Of a stretch of DNA of 64,000 bases, positions 1 to 7,550 are shown one piece after another. Source of the stretch: Solirubrobacterales bacterium (GTDB taxonomy: Bacteria > Actinomycetota > Thermoleophilia > Solirubrobacterales > Solirubrobacteraceae). The first letter of the stretch is position 1. Each line of letters starts with the position of its first letter. The notes under the pieces are model-generated. The model was given only the letters and a program-made list of their open reading frames with translations, was not told the DNA's origin and did not search any database. Location of the stretch: the NCBI GenBank assembly GCA_019240115.1, contig JAFAYV010000088.1:1-64000 (forward strand), written 5' to 3'. A program made the position numbers and the translations under genes.

Positions 1-144
1 GCGACAGTCCGGAGTTCCGGAGGAGACCCCCACGCCAAACTAGACGACGGGCTTGCAAGCTCCATAGTGGATCGGCATCCGCAGACGACCCACACATCAT
101 CCCCGTTTTCACCCGACCAGAGCCGGCCGCAGGCCGAGAGGAAC

Positions 145-150
145 TAGCCT
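145..150 (+). promoter_or_regulatory. -10 box of leaderless promoter
   Basis: TAGCCT ends 7 nt before the GTG at 158, which places the expected transcription start on the start codon. No good -35 is visible. Upstream, positions 9-20 hold a short CCGGA/TCCGG inverted repeat, and nothing else is recognisable in 1-144. Confidence 0.5.
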
Positions 151-157
151 GGAAGGG

Positions 158-667
158 GTGACCGATTATCCGATCCGCCCCATCGCACCCGACGACCGCG
201 AGCGCCTGCGCGCGTTTCACCAGCGTCTGTCGACCGAGTCGCAGTACCGCCGCTTTCTGTCGATCAAGCCCGAGCTGAGCTGCCGCGACGCGCGCTCCCT
301 CGTCGAGATCGACGGGCGCGACCACTTCGCGCTCGTGGCGACCGACGGCGACGCGCCCGACGCGCCGCTCGTCGCCGTGGCGCGCTTCATTCGCGTCGCC
401 GAGGGTTCCGAGGCCGCCGAGTTCGCGATCGTCGTCGGCGACGACTACCAGCGCCAGGGGGTCGCCGCCGAGCTGATGCGCCGGCTCGCCGAGGCGGCGG
501 TGGATCGCGGCGTGGTGCGGCTGCGCGCGACGATGCTCTCGACCAACCTGCCGATCCAGCGCCTGATGATGGCGATCGCCGACGGACCCGTGCGCCGCCG
601 CGAGCTCGGGTCGCTCGCCGAGGCGGAGGTCGATCTGGCGGCGGCGCGGCACCGCCGCGCCGCCTGA
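158..667 (+). CDS. GNAT-family N-acetyltransferase
   Basis: A 169-residue protein with the GNAT fold pattern. An N-terminal segment runs PIRPIAPDDRERL, and the acetyl-CoA binding signature QRQGVAAEL lies near residues 95-105, followed by an amphipathic helix. Members transfer an acetyl group from acetyl-CoA to an amine; the substrate cannot be told from sequence. The GTG start is supported by the TAGCCT box 7 nt upstream. The next gene follows after 9 nt, so the two are probably co-transcribed. It resembles the small GNAT domain found in protein acyltransferases, but no nucleotide-binding domain is attached. Confidence 0.8.
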   Translation: MTDYPIRPIAPDDRERLRAFHQRLSTESQYRRFLSIKPELSCRDARSLVEIDGRDHFALVATDGDAPDAPLVAVARFIRVAEGSEAAEFAIVVGDDYQRQGVAAELMRRLAEAAVDRGVVRLRATMLSTNLPIQRLMMAIADGPVRRRELGSLAEAEVDLAAARHRRAA

Positions 668-676
668 CATCGCGGC

Positions 677-1024
677 GTGGCCTACAAGCTCACCGTGCGC
701 GCCGGCCCGAAGGTCCGGCGCAGCCGCCATCGCGATCTCGACGACGCGCTCGATGCGCTCGAGGCGCGCGGCCGCGAGCTGGCGCGCGACGCGCCCGGCG
801 AGGCCGTCGACCTGCGCTACAAGCGCGTCGAGGCCCGCGATCGGATCGTCGCCCGGCTCGAGCTCGCCGGGCCCCAGCGGCTGGTGCCGAGCGTTCGCGC
901 CGGCGTCGACGTGCACGGCGACGGGTCGATCCAGGCCTACCGCGGCCGGGTCCGACGCGCGGCGATCGACGCCGCCGGCGGCGACGCCTACGTGGCGCTC
1001 CGGCGCGCGCTCTCGCAGCGCTGA
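677..1024 (+). CDS. Hypothetical protein, 115 aa
   Basis: A short, charged, Arg- and Ala-rich soluble protein with no signal peptide or membrane segment. I do not recognise a domain. Codon use is strongly GC3-rich like its neighbours, and it starts with GTG 9 nt after the acetyltransferase stop, which argues for a real gene in a two-gene operon. It ends 4 nt before the convergent metalloprotease stop. The sequence alternates acidic and basic stretches (for example RDLDDALDALEARG near residue 20), suggesting helices. No function is proposed. Confidence 0.6.
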   Translation: MAYKLTVRAGPKVRRSRHRDLDDALDALEARGRELARDAPGEAVDLRYKRVEARDRIVARLELAGPQRLVPSVRAGVDVHGDGSIQAYRGRVRRAAIDAAGGDAYVALRRALSQR

Positions 1025-1028
1025 GCGC

Positions 1029-1685
1029 TCAGAGCACGAGCGTCTGGCCGTGCCGGCGCAGCCAGTCGGCGTGCCGGCGGTAGTCCGGGCAGCGGCTTGC
1101 CAGCAGCGCCCAGAACCGCGGCGAGTGGTCCGGAACGCTCAGATGGCAGACCTCGTGCCAGACGACGTAGTCCAGGACGGCGACCGGGGCGAGCATGAGG
1201 CGCCAGTTGAAGCTCATCGCCCCCTCCGGGGAGCAGGACGCCCAGCGCGTGCGCTGGCCGCGGACCGTCAGCCGCGTGTAGCGGGCGCCGGCCGTCGCGC
1301 ACGCCCGATCGAGGCGCGCGGCGACCTCCGCGCGCGCGGCGCGGCGATACCAGCGCTCGAGCGCCGGCCCGCGCTCCTCGCCGGCAGGCACGAGCAGCTC
1401 GGCGCCGCGGCGGGTCACGCGCCGGCGGTCGGGCTGGGTGCGCAGCCACAGCGTCTCCCCGGCGAAGGGCACCGTGTCGCCGCGGGCGGCGACGACCTCG
1501 GCGGCGCGGGCGAGCTCGGCGAGGCGACGCTCGATCCACGGGGTCAGCTCGCGGACCGCGGCGGCGGCCCGGCGCTCGGGCGCCGCACGGGGGAGCACCA
1601 CCTGCACCCCGCGGGCGGCGTCGACGGTGACCCGGACGCGCCGAGCACGATCCGAGCGGCGGATCTCGTAGGCGATCTCGGCCAT
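1029..1685 (-). CDS. YgjP-type (DUF45/SprT-like) zinc metallopeptidase
   Basis: A 218-residue protein with the zinc-metalloprotease signature WHEVCHLSVPDHSPRFW near residues 175-190. The HExxH histidines and glutamate are intact, and the downstream HSPRFW block is typical of the M48-like YgjP/DUF45 family. The upstream block TRWASCSPEGAMSFNWRLML is the usual family core. Members are cytoplasmic and poorly characterised, and in many genomes they sit near restriction or repair genes. I chose the ATG at 1685 rather than upstream codons because a TACCCT box lies 12 nt before it and the added upstream residues do not look like coding sequence. Confidence 0.85.
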   Translation of the reverse strand: MAEIAYEIRRSDRARRVRVTVDAARGVQVVLPRAAPERRAAAAVRELTPWIERRLAELARAAEVVAARGDTVPFAGETLWLRTQPDRRRVTRRGAELLVPAGEERGPALERWYRRAARAEVAARLDRACATAGARYTRLTVRGQRTRWASCSPEGAMSFNWRLMLAPVAVLDYVVWHEVCHLSVPDHSPRFWALLASRCPDYRRHADWLRRHGQTLVL

Positions 1686-1697
1686 CGGCAGCCCATC

Positions 1698-1707
1698 AGG
1701 GTACGGT
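1698..1707. promoter_or_regulatory. Overlapping divergent -10 boxes
   Basis: TACGGT (plus strand, 1702-1707) and TACCCT (minus strand, 1703-1698) share two bases. They serve the acetyltransferase at 1719 and the metallopeptidase at 1685. Spacing to the start codons is 11 and 12 nt, giving leaders of only about 4-6 nt. Confidence 0.5.
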
Positions 1708-1718
1708 CTGAGACCGAC

Positions 1719-2285
1719 ATGCCCGCGCTCCCCGATCTCCCCGCGCCGCTCGCCGGCGACCGCGCGTCGCTGCGCTACGCCGCCGAGCGCGACATCCCCG
1801 AGATCCTCATCGCTCACCAGGACGACCCGCGCCTGTTCGTCGCGCTCGGGCTCGAGCGGCCACCGAGCGGAGCACAGCTCGGCCGACGGGCCGAGGCGGT
1901 CGCCGGCGACCGTGCGAGCGGGACGAGCGCGTGGCTGACCATCACCGAGCCCGGCGCGGACCTGTGCGTCGGCCAGGTCGACGTGTACGAGCTCGACTGG
2001 GAGCAACTCCACGCCGAGGTCTGCATCTGGGTCGCTCCGCGTCACCGCGATCGCGGGATCGCCGCCGACGCCCTGGCGCTCGTCGGCCGGTGGCTGATCG
2101 AGTCCTGCCGGATCATGCGCGTCCAGCTGCTCGCCGATCCCGGCCACGCGGCGCTGCGGCGCGCCGCGCAGCGCGCCGGCTACGTGACCGAGGGCGTCCT
2201 GCGCGGCTACCTGCGCCGGCGCGGCGACCGCGTCGACGTCACCGTCCTGTCGCTCGTCGCCGCCGACCTGGCGGTGGTCCGGTGA
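1719..2285 (+). CDS. GNAT-family N-acetyltransferase (RimJ/RimL-like)
   Basis: A 188-residue acetyltransferase of the RimJ/RimL type. It opens with LRYAAERDIPEIL and carries the acetyl-CoA pyrophosphate loop RHRDRGIAADAL near residues 103-114. A C-terminal AGYVTEGVLRGYLRRRG block is characteristic of this subfamily, in which the modified group is often a protein N-terminus or an amino sugar. The ATG at 1719 fits the TACGGT box 11 nt upstream. It overlaps the next gene by a GTGA junction, so the two are translationally coupled. Confidence 0.85.
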   Translation: MPALPDLPAPLAGDRASLRYAAERDIPEILIAHQDDPRLFVALGLERPPSGAQLGRRAEAVAGDRASGTSAWLTITEPGADLCVGQVDVYELDWEQLHAEVCIWVAPRHRDRGIAADALALVGRWLIESCRIMRVQLLADPGHAALRRAAQRAGYVTEGVLRGYLRRRGDRVDVTVLSLVAADLAVVR

Positions 2286-2560
2286 GGGCGTGGCGCGTGC
2301 CGCTGCCCGCCGGGGTGCGCGCACCCTTCGAGGTCTACGTCAACGGCGTGCGCCAAGAGCTCGGCTCCGACTATCGCGTCGCCGGCGGCGAGCTGCTGTT
2401 CGATCGCGAGCTCGTCCGCGAGAAGCTCAGCCGCTGGGCGTGGTTCCTGGGCTTCTGGGGCATCGGCACCTACAACCGCAACGACGAGATCGACGTCCGC
2501 TACGAGGTCGACGGGCGCCCGACGGTCGCCCACGCGCTCGAGATCAGGCCGCCCGAGTAG
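2282..2560 (+). CDS. Small conserved-looking hypothetical protein, 92 aa
   Basis: A 92-residue protein starting at the GTG that overlaps the acetyltransferase stop (GTGA). It reads like a compact beta-rich domain: FEVYVNGVRQELGSDYRV near residues 15-32, then a Trp-rich stretch (WAWFLGFWGIGTY) and a final strand pattern DEIDVRYEVDGRPTV. The N-terminal block resembles short carbohydrate-binding or phage tail-type beta domains, but I cannot name a family. It ends 16 nt inside the 3' end of the convergent metF gene. Coupling suggests a role beside the acetyltransferase. Confidence 0.65.
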   Translation: MRAWRVPLPAGVRAPFEVYVNGVRQELGSDYRVAGGELLFDRELVREKLSRWAWFLGFWGIGTYNRNDEIDVRYEVDGRPTVAHALEIRPPE

Positions 2561-3464
2561 CCCCGCCCACGACCTCGCGCACGGCCCACGGACGGTGGAG
2601 CCGCAGCGCGGAGAGAATCGCTCGCGTCGCGGGGGAGCGGTTCAACGTGTAGAAGTGGATCCCCGGGGCGCCGCCGGCGAGCAGCTCGGCGCACTGCAGG
2701 GTCGCCTGGGAGACGCCGAGCTGCAGCACCGCCTCGGGATCGTGCGAGCGCCACTCGAGCGCCTCGCGCAGGTCGTCGGGGATCGTCGCCCCGCACATGC
2801 CGGTGAACCGCTTGATCTGGCGCAGGTCGGTGATCGGCATCACCCCGGGGATGATCGGGACGTCGATGCCCGCGTCGCGCGCCTCCTCGACGAAGCGGAA
2901 GTACAGCTCGTTGTCGAAGAACAGCTGCGTGATCAGGAAGTTGACCCCCTGCTCGATCTTCTCGCGCAGGAAGCGCAGGTCGTGCGCGAGGTCGGGCGCC
3001 TCGGGGTGAACTTCGGGGAAGCAGGCCGCCCCGACGCACACGTCGCCGTAGGCGTCGCGGATGAGCGAGACGAGCTCGGTCGAGTAGCTCAGCCCGTCGG
3101 GCGACGGCCTCCAGTCGGGCTCGCCCCGGGGCGGATCGCCGCGCAGCGCGAGCACGTTGTCGATCCCCGCCGCGCGCATGTCGCCGACGATCGCCTGCAG
3201 CTCCTCGCGGGTCGATCCGACGCAGCTGAGGTGCGCCATCGCCTCGATCCCGAGCTCCTGCTTGATCCACTTGACGAGCTCGAGGGTGCGGCCGCGCGAG
3301 CTGCCGCCGGCGCCGTAGGTGACCGACACGAAGTCGGGGGAGAGCTGGCGCAGCGACTCGAGCGCGAGCCCGAGGACGCGCTCGCCGGCATCGCTGCGGG
3401 GCGGGAAGAACTCGAACGAGAAGAGCGGCTCGTCGGCCTTCTCGAGCAGGCGATCGATGCGCAC
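2544..3464 (-). CDS. metF: 5,10-methylenetetrahydrofolate reductase
   Basis: A 306-residue FAD enzyme that reduces 5,10-methylene-THF to 5-methyl-THF, feeding methyl groups to methionine synthesis. Family landmarks are all present: FSFEFFPPRS near residue 16, VSVTYGAGGS near 47, LALRGDPP near 104, ITQLFFDNELYFRF near 178, and PIIPGVMPI near 203. Length matches bacterial MetF. The GTG start sits 6 nt after a TAGGCT -10 box, so the mRNA is probably leaderless. Upstream is a strong inverted repeat overlapping the -35. The methyl-transfer fusion and metK are 31 kb away. Confidence 0.95.
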   Translation of the reverse strand: MRIDRLLEKADEPLFSFEFFPPRSDAGERVLGLALESLRQLSPDFVSVTYGAGGSSRGRTLELVKWIKQELGIEAMAHLSCVGSTREELQAIVGDMRAAGIDNVLALRGDPPRGEPDWRPSPDGLSYSTELVSLIRDAYGDVCVGAACFPEVHPEAPDLAHDLRFLREKIEQGVNFLITQLFFDNELYFRFVEEARDAGIDVPIIPGVMPITDLRQIKRFTGMCGATIPDDLREALEWRSHDPEAVLQLGVSQATLQCAELLAGGAPGIHFYTLNRSPATRAILSALRLHRPWAVREVVGGATRAA

Positions 3465-3470
3465 GGCTGC

Positions 3471-3504
3471 AGCCTAGCAACCTTGACAGAGCTATGTCAA
3501 GGTT
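3471..3504 (-). promoter_or_regulatory. metF promoter with palindromic operator
   Basis: On the minus strand TTGACA (3500-3495) and TAGGCT (3476-3471) are separated by 18 nt, with the metF GTG 6 nt further on. The -35 lies inside a perfect inverted repeat, AACCTTGACA (3479-3488) and TGTCAAGGTT (3495-3504), with a 6 nt spacer. This is a textbook dimer-binding site overlapping a promoter. A related TTGACA-N7-TGTCAA site occurs at 60094-60112. Confidence 0.75.
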
Positions 3505-3553
3505 AGCGCGGATGCGGCCCCACCTTCACGCGTCGGTCCCCGGGGAGCCCGGG

Positions 3554-4546
3554 TCAGGCCGCTCGCCAGCGCACCTGCGCCCCGTCCGGCTGCCGGGCCG
3601 CCTGGCCCGTCGCCTCGAGGTGGGTCAGGTGGGCGAGCGTCTGCGAGGTCAGCCACCACGCCGAGTCGACGTCGGGCCGGCTGTTCCAGATCGGCGCCAG
3701 CAGCTCGGCGACCGAGCGCGGCTCGCGGTCCAGCGCCGCGCGGACGGCGGTCTGGCGCTGCGCGGTCGCGCGCCGGCTCGCCGCGATGTGGCCGGGAACG
3801 TCGACGAACGGCTTGCCGTGTCCCGACAACCCGAGCCGCGAGTCCAGTCCGGCGACGCGGTCCAGCGAGGTCAGGAACGCCCCGACCGGATCCTCGGCGT
3901 AGCCGTAGTCGAAGTAGAGCGCGACCCGTCCGAGCAGGTGGTCGCCGGAGATGAGCAGCCGGCGCCCCGGCAGGTGCAGGCAGACCTCGGACGGGGCGTG
4001 TCCCGGCGTCTCGTAGGTCGTCCAGGTCCCGAGGTCGGTCTGGACCCGGACCCCGTCGACGAGCGGACGGTCGGCCCGCACGTCGCCGGCGACGTACATC
4101 GGCGAGCCCCGGTAGTCCTCGGCGTAGTCGGCGATGAGCTGGTCGGGGATCCCGGCGCGGCGCATGTGCTCGAGTCGTCGCTGCAGGCCCGGCTCGCGTT
4201 CGGCGACCTCGGCCCGGGCGTGGGCGACGTCGGGGTGCATCCACAGCTCACACCCGGCGCGCTCCACCACCGTGGCCGCCTCGCCCCAGTGGTCGTGGTG
4301 GGCGTGGGTGACGACGAGCAGGCTCGCCTGCTCGAGCTGAAGGCCGACCATCTCGAGCGCCTGCTCGAGGTCGGCGAGCGACCCCCGCGCGTGCACCCCG
4401 CAGTCGACGAGCACGAAGCCCGAGCCGGCCGCGATCGCCCAGGCGTTGCCGTGCGGCACCCGCGGCGCCCAGGGCAGCGGCAGCCGCAGCCGCCACAGGC
4501 CGGGCAGCACCCGCTCGCCCCGTCCTCGCTCCCGCTTGGTCGCCAT
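3554..4546 (-). CDS. MBL-fold metallo-hydrolase
   Basis: A 330-residue metallo-beta-lactamase-fold enzyme. The metal-binding motif THAHHDHWGE is near residue 75, the second-site histidine is in TYETPGHAPSEVC near 180, the bridging Asp is in LLISGDHLLG near 200, and the last His is in LGLSGHGKPF near 240. A C-terminal helical domain ends in a Trp-rich winged-helix-like segment, as in many LACTB2/glyoxalase II-like hydrolases. I use ATG 4546, because the alternative GTG at 4561 lies inside the probable TAGTGT -10 box (4563-4558). The substrate is unknown; thioesters or CoA derivatives are possible. Confidence 0.85.
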   Translation of the reverse strand: MATKRERGRGERVLPGLWRLRLPLPWAPRVPHGNAWAIAAGSGFVLVDCGVHARGSLADLEQALEMVGLQLEQASLLVVTHAHHDHWGEAATVVERAGCELWMHPDVAHARAEVAEREPGLQRRLEHMRRAGIPDQLIADYAEDYRGSPMYVAGDVRADRPLVDGVRVQTDLGTWTTYETPGHAPSEVCLHLPGRRLLISGDHLLGRVALYFDYGYAEDPVGAFLTSLDRVAGLDSRLGLSGHGKPFVDVPGHIAASRRATAQRQTAVRAALDREPRSVAELLAPIWNSRPDVDSAWWLTSQTLAHLTHLEATGQAARQPDGAQVRWRAA

Positions 4547-4557
4547 CAGGGGCGCGG

Positions 4558-4601
4558 ACACTAATGGCTGGTGGGGCGGGGCCCCGACGCGCCACTACCC
4601 T
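4558..4601. promoter_or_regulatory. Divergent promoter pair
   Basis: TACCCT at 4596-4601 lies exactly 7 nt before the ATG at 4609 (plus strand, leaderless). TAGTGT at 4563-4558 lies 11 nt before the ATG at 4546 (minus strand). No clear -35 hexamers are visible. Confidence 0.5.
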
Positions 4602-4608
4602 GGACCCG

Positions 4609-4956
4609 ATGGGCCGCCGCCACCGCCAGCGCACCAAGCTCGCCGCGCCGGCCATCGACTACCCCGACGCCGACGGCAACACCCTCGCCCTCCGGGGCTC
4701 GCTCACCCCCGCGGCGCGGCGCGAGTACGGCGAGGTGCTCGCCGGCGGCCTTACGCGCGAGGACGCCCGCCAGCGCGCGCTCGAGCTGCTGTTCGAGCGC
4801 CTCGCCGTCTCCTGGACGATCGCTGAGCTGCCGATCACGCGCCAGAACGAGCTGCTCGCGCGCTACCGCATGGCCACTGCGCCCGAGCGCGCATTCGTCC
4901 TGCAGAGCCTGCGCGCTCACGTCGCCGAGCATTTCCCCGAGCTCGAGGTCCCGTGA
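4609..4956 (+). CDS. Hypothetical protein, 115 aa
   Basis: A soluble 115-residue protein I cannot assign. It begins MGRRHRQRTK, has a short strand-like section (DADGNTLALRGSLTP) and then long helices with many Arg, Glu and Leu residues. The ATG is fixed by a TACCCT box ending 7 nt upstream. Its stop overlaps the GTG start of the M29 aminopeptidase (GTGA), so the pair is translationally coupled. It could be an accessory or regulatory protein of that peptidase, but that is only context. Codon use is typical of the window. Confidence 0.65.
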   Translation: MGRRHRQRTKLAAPAIDYPDADGNTLALRGSLTPAARREYGEVLAGGLTREDARQRALELLFERLAVSWTIAELPITRQNELLARYRMATAPERAFVLQSLRAHVAEHFPELEVP

Positions 4957-6038
4957 TCGACCCCGACGCGTTCGCGGCCCTGCTCTGCGACTGGTGCCTG
5001 GAGGTGGCGCCCGGCCAGCAGGTGATGCTCAACTCGACGACGCTCGCCGAGCCGCTGCTGGCGGCGCTGCATCGGGCGATCCTTGAGCGCGACGCCTGGC
5101 CGAGCCTGCGGATCGCGCTGCCCGGGCAGGCCGCCGACTTCTACCGCCACGCGAGCGCGCGCCACCTCGACGGCTATCCCGAAGCCGAGCTCGCCGAGCT
5201 GCAGGCCACCGACGCGGTCCTCGGGATCGACGCCCCGGCGAACGCGGCCGCGCTGGCCGGGATCGACCCGGCGCTCATCGCCCGGGCGGCCACCGCCCGC
5301 GCGCCGCTGCGCGAGGTGCGGATGGCGCGCCGCTGGTGCGCCACGATCTGGCCGACGCCGGCCCTCGCCCAGCTCGCCGGGATGGACGACCGGGGGTACG
5401 CCGAGTTCGTCCGCGCCGCGATGTTCCTGCACCGCCCCGACCCGGTCGCCGCCTGGCGCGAGCTGTCGCGGCGCCAGGCGGGACTCGCCGAGCGCCTGAC
5501 CGGCGCCGGGCGGATCCGGATCGAGGCCGAGGGCACCGACATCACCCTCGACGTCGCCGGGCGCACCTGGATCAACTCCGACGGCCGGCGCAACATGCCC
5601 TCGGGCGAGATCTTCACCGGTCCTCACGAGCGTTCGGCCAACGGGACGATCCGCTTCACCGTGCCGACCGGTCCGCGCGGCGTCGTCGTCTCGGGCGTCG
5701 AGCTGACCCTACGCGACGGCGAGGTGGTGGCCCACCGGGCCGACCACGGCGAGGACTACCTCGCGGCCTCGCTGGCCACCGACGAGGGCGCCCGCTTGAT
5801 CGGGGAGCTGGGGATCGGCACCAACGCCGGCATCGATCGCGCCACCGGCCACATCCTGTTCGACGAGAAGATGGCCGGCACCGTCCACCTCGCGCTCGGG
5901 CGCTCGTATCCCGAGACCGGAGGCACGAACGCCTCGGCGGTCCACTGGGACCTGATCTGCGACCTGCGCCAGGGAGGCCGGATCACCGCCGACGGCGAGG
6001 TCGTGGTCAGCGACGGCGCGCCGGCAACGGGCGCCTGA
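4953..6038 (+). CDS. M29-family aminopeptidase (AmpS/PepS-like)
   Basis: A 361-residue thermophilic-type (M29) metallo-aminopeptidase that removes N-terminal residues from peptides in the cytoplasm. Family blocks visible are NMPSGEIFTGPHERSANG near residue 212, the GELGIGTN block near 286, the LFDEKMAGTVHLALGRSYPE block near 305 and SAVHWDLICDLR near 329. These carry the Glu, His and Asp ligands of the two-cobalt/zinc site. It is at the short end of the family because the N-terminal domain is compact. The GTG start overlaps the previous gene's stop, and pyruvate kinase follows with its own promoter. Confidence 0.9.
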   Translation: MIDPDAFAALLCDWCLEVAPGQQVMLNSTTLAEPLLAALHRAILERDAWPSLRIALPGQAADFYRHASARHLDGYPEAELAELQATDAVLGIDAPANAAALAGIDPALIARAATARAPLREVRMARRWCATIWPTPALAQLAGMDDRGYAEFVRAAMFLHRPDPVAAWRELSRRQAGLAERLTGAGRIRIEAEGTDITLDVAGRTWINSDGRRNMPSGEIFTGPHERSANGTIRFTVPTGPRGVVVSGVELTLRDGEVVAHRADHGEDYLAASLATDEGARLIGELGIGTNAGIDRATGHILFDEKMAGTVHLALGRSYPETGGTNASAVHWDLICDLRQGGRITADGEVVVSDGAPATGA

Positions 6039-6061
6039 CCGGGACCGTCACCCGGGATCGG

Positions 6062-6067
6062 TAGCGT
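6062..6067 (+). promoter_or_regulatory. -10 box of leaderless pyk promoter
   Basis: TAGCGT ends 7 nt before ATG 6075. This spacing, repeated many times in the window, decides the pyk start in favour of 6075 over the GTG at 6066, which lies within the box. Confidence 0.65.
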
Positions 6068-6074
6068 GCGCGCG

Positions 6075-7481
6075 ATGCGCCGCACGAAGATCGTCGCCAC
6101 GATCGGACCCGCCTCGCGCGATCCCGACACGCTCGCGCGGATGGTGCAGGCCGGCCTCGACGTCGCCCGGCTGAACTTCTCGCACGGCGATCGCCAGCTG
6201 CACGCCGAGAACGCCGAGCGCGTGCGCGAGGCCTCGGCGGCGGTCGGGCGCCCGGTCGCCATCCTCCAGGACCTGCCGGGCCCCAAGCTGCGCATCGGCG
6301 AGCTGCGCGACGGCATCGCCGAGCTGTCCCGCGGCGAGAGCCTGCTGCTGCAGTGCGGCTCGCGCACGGTCGGCGACGGTGTGCGCATGTCGGTTTCGTG
6401 GGACGGGCTCGCCGATGCGGTCGAGCGCGAGGACATCATCTATCTCGCCGACGGCGCCATCCGCCTGCGCGTCGAGGCGGTCCGGTCGGGCGACCGCGAG
6501 ATCGAGACCGTCGTCGAGATCGGCGGTACGGTCGCCACGCGTCAGGGCCTGAACATCCCCGGCTCGACGCGCGGCCTGGCCGCGGTGCCCGAGGAGGATC
6601 TCGACATGCTGCACTTCGGCGAGTCGATCGGAGTCGACATGGTCGCGCTGTCGTTCGTGCGCAGCCCCGACGACGTGCTGACCGTCCGCCGGCACACCCG
6701 GCTGCCGCTCGTGGCCAAGATCGAGAAGCCCCAGGCGGTCGAGGAGGCGACCGAGATCATCCGGGCCGCCGACGTCGTCATGGTCGCCCGCGGCGACCTG
6801 GGGATCGAGCTGCCGATCGAGGACGTGCCGATCGTCCAGAAGCGGCTGCTGCGGACGGCCGGGCGGCTCGCCCGCCCGTCGGTCACCGCCACCCAGATGC
6901 TCGACTCGATGGTCTCCTCGTCACGCCCGACCCGGGCCGAGGCCACCGACGTCGCCAACGCGATCCTCGACGGGACCGACGCGGTGATGCTCTCCCAGGA
7001 GACGGCGATCGGCTCTTTCCCGGTGGAGGCGGTGGCGATGATGGCCTCGATCGCCGAGCGCACCGAGCGCTCGCTGCCCTACGGCGTCTGGAACGAGGAC
7101 CGGGTCCGCCGCGACGCCCGCGATCCGGCGTACACGATCGCCTACGGCGCCTGCGCCGCCGCGCGTGACCTCGGCCTTGCCGCCCTCGTCGTCCCGACTC
7201 TGTCGGGGCGCTCGGCGCGCCTCATCTCCGCCCATCGCCCCAACGTTCCCATCTACGCGCTCTCGCCGGGCCGCGAGACGGTGCGCCGCTGCGGGCTGAT
7301 GTGGGGCGTGCAGGCCTCCCACCTGCCGCGCTACGAGGTGACCGAGGACCTGATCGCGGCCGCCGCCCGCCGCGTGGTCGAGCTCGGCTGGGTGCGCCGC
7401 GGCGAGCGCGTCGGGATCACCGCCGGGCTGCCGAGCGGCAGCCCGGGGACGACGAGCCTGTTTCAGGTGCAGCAGGTCTAG
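6075..7481 (+). CDS. pyk: Pyruvate kinase
   Basis: A 468-residue glycolytic enzyme converting phosphoenolpyruvate and ADP to pyruvate and ATP. It begins RRTKIVATIGPASRD, the universal N-terminus. The active-site segment is LVAKIEKPQAVEEATEI near residues 214-228, then VMVARGDLGIELP near 239. The family signature TATQMLDSMVSSSRPTRAEA spans about 272-291, followed by DVANAILDGTDAVMLSQETA. The C-terminal allosteric domain is complete. Length is normal. The start at ATG 6075 gives the conserved N-terminus and fits the leaderless box; GTG 6066 would add only MRA. Confidence 0.97.
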   Translation: MRRTKIVATIGPASRDPDTLARMVQAGLDVARLNFSHGDRQLHAENAERVREASAAVGRPVAILQDLPGPKLRIGELRDGIAELSRGESLLLQCGSRTVGDGVRMSVSWDGLADAVEREDIIYLADGAIRLRVEAVRSGDREIETVVEIGGTVATRQGLNIPGSTRGLAAVPEEDLDMLHFGESIGVDMVALSFVRSPDDVLTVRRHTRLPLVAKIEKPQAVEEATEIIRAADVVMVARGDLGIELPIEDVPIVQKRLLRTAGRLARPSVTATQMLDSMVSSSRPTRAEATDVANAILDGTDAVMLSQETAIGSFPVEAVAMMASIAERTERSLPYGVWNEDRVRRDARDPAYTIAYGACAAARDLGLAALVVPTLSGRSARLISAHRPNVPIYALSPGRETVRRCGLMWGVQASHLPRYEVTEDLIAAAARRVVELGWVRRGERVGITAGLPSGSPGTTSLFQVQQV

Positions 7482-7550
7482 GTGTAGGACCCGATCGCCG
7501 CTGGCGTCAGCGCCCCGAGAAGTTGCGGACGGACGCTCGACGGCGGGAGG

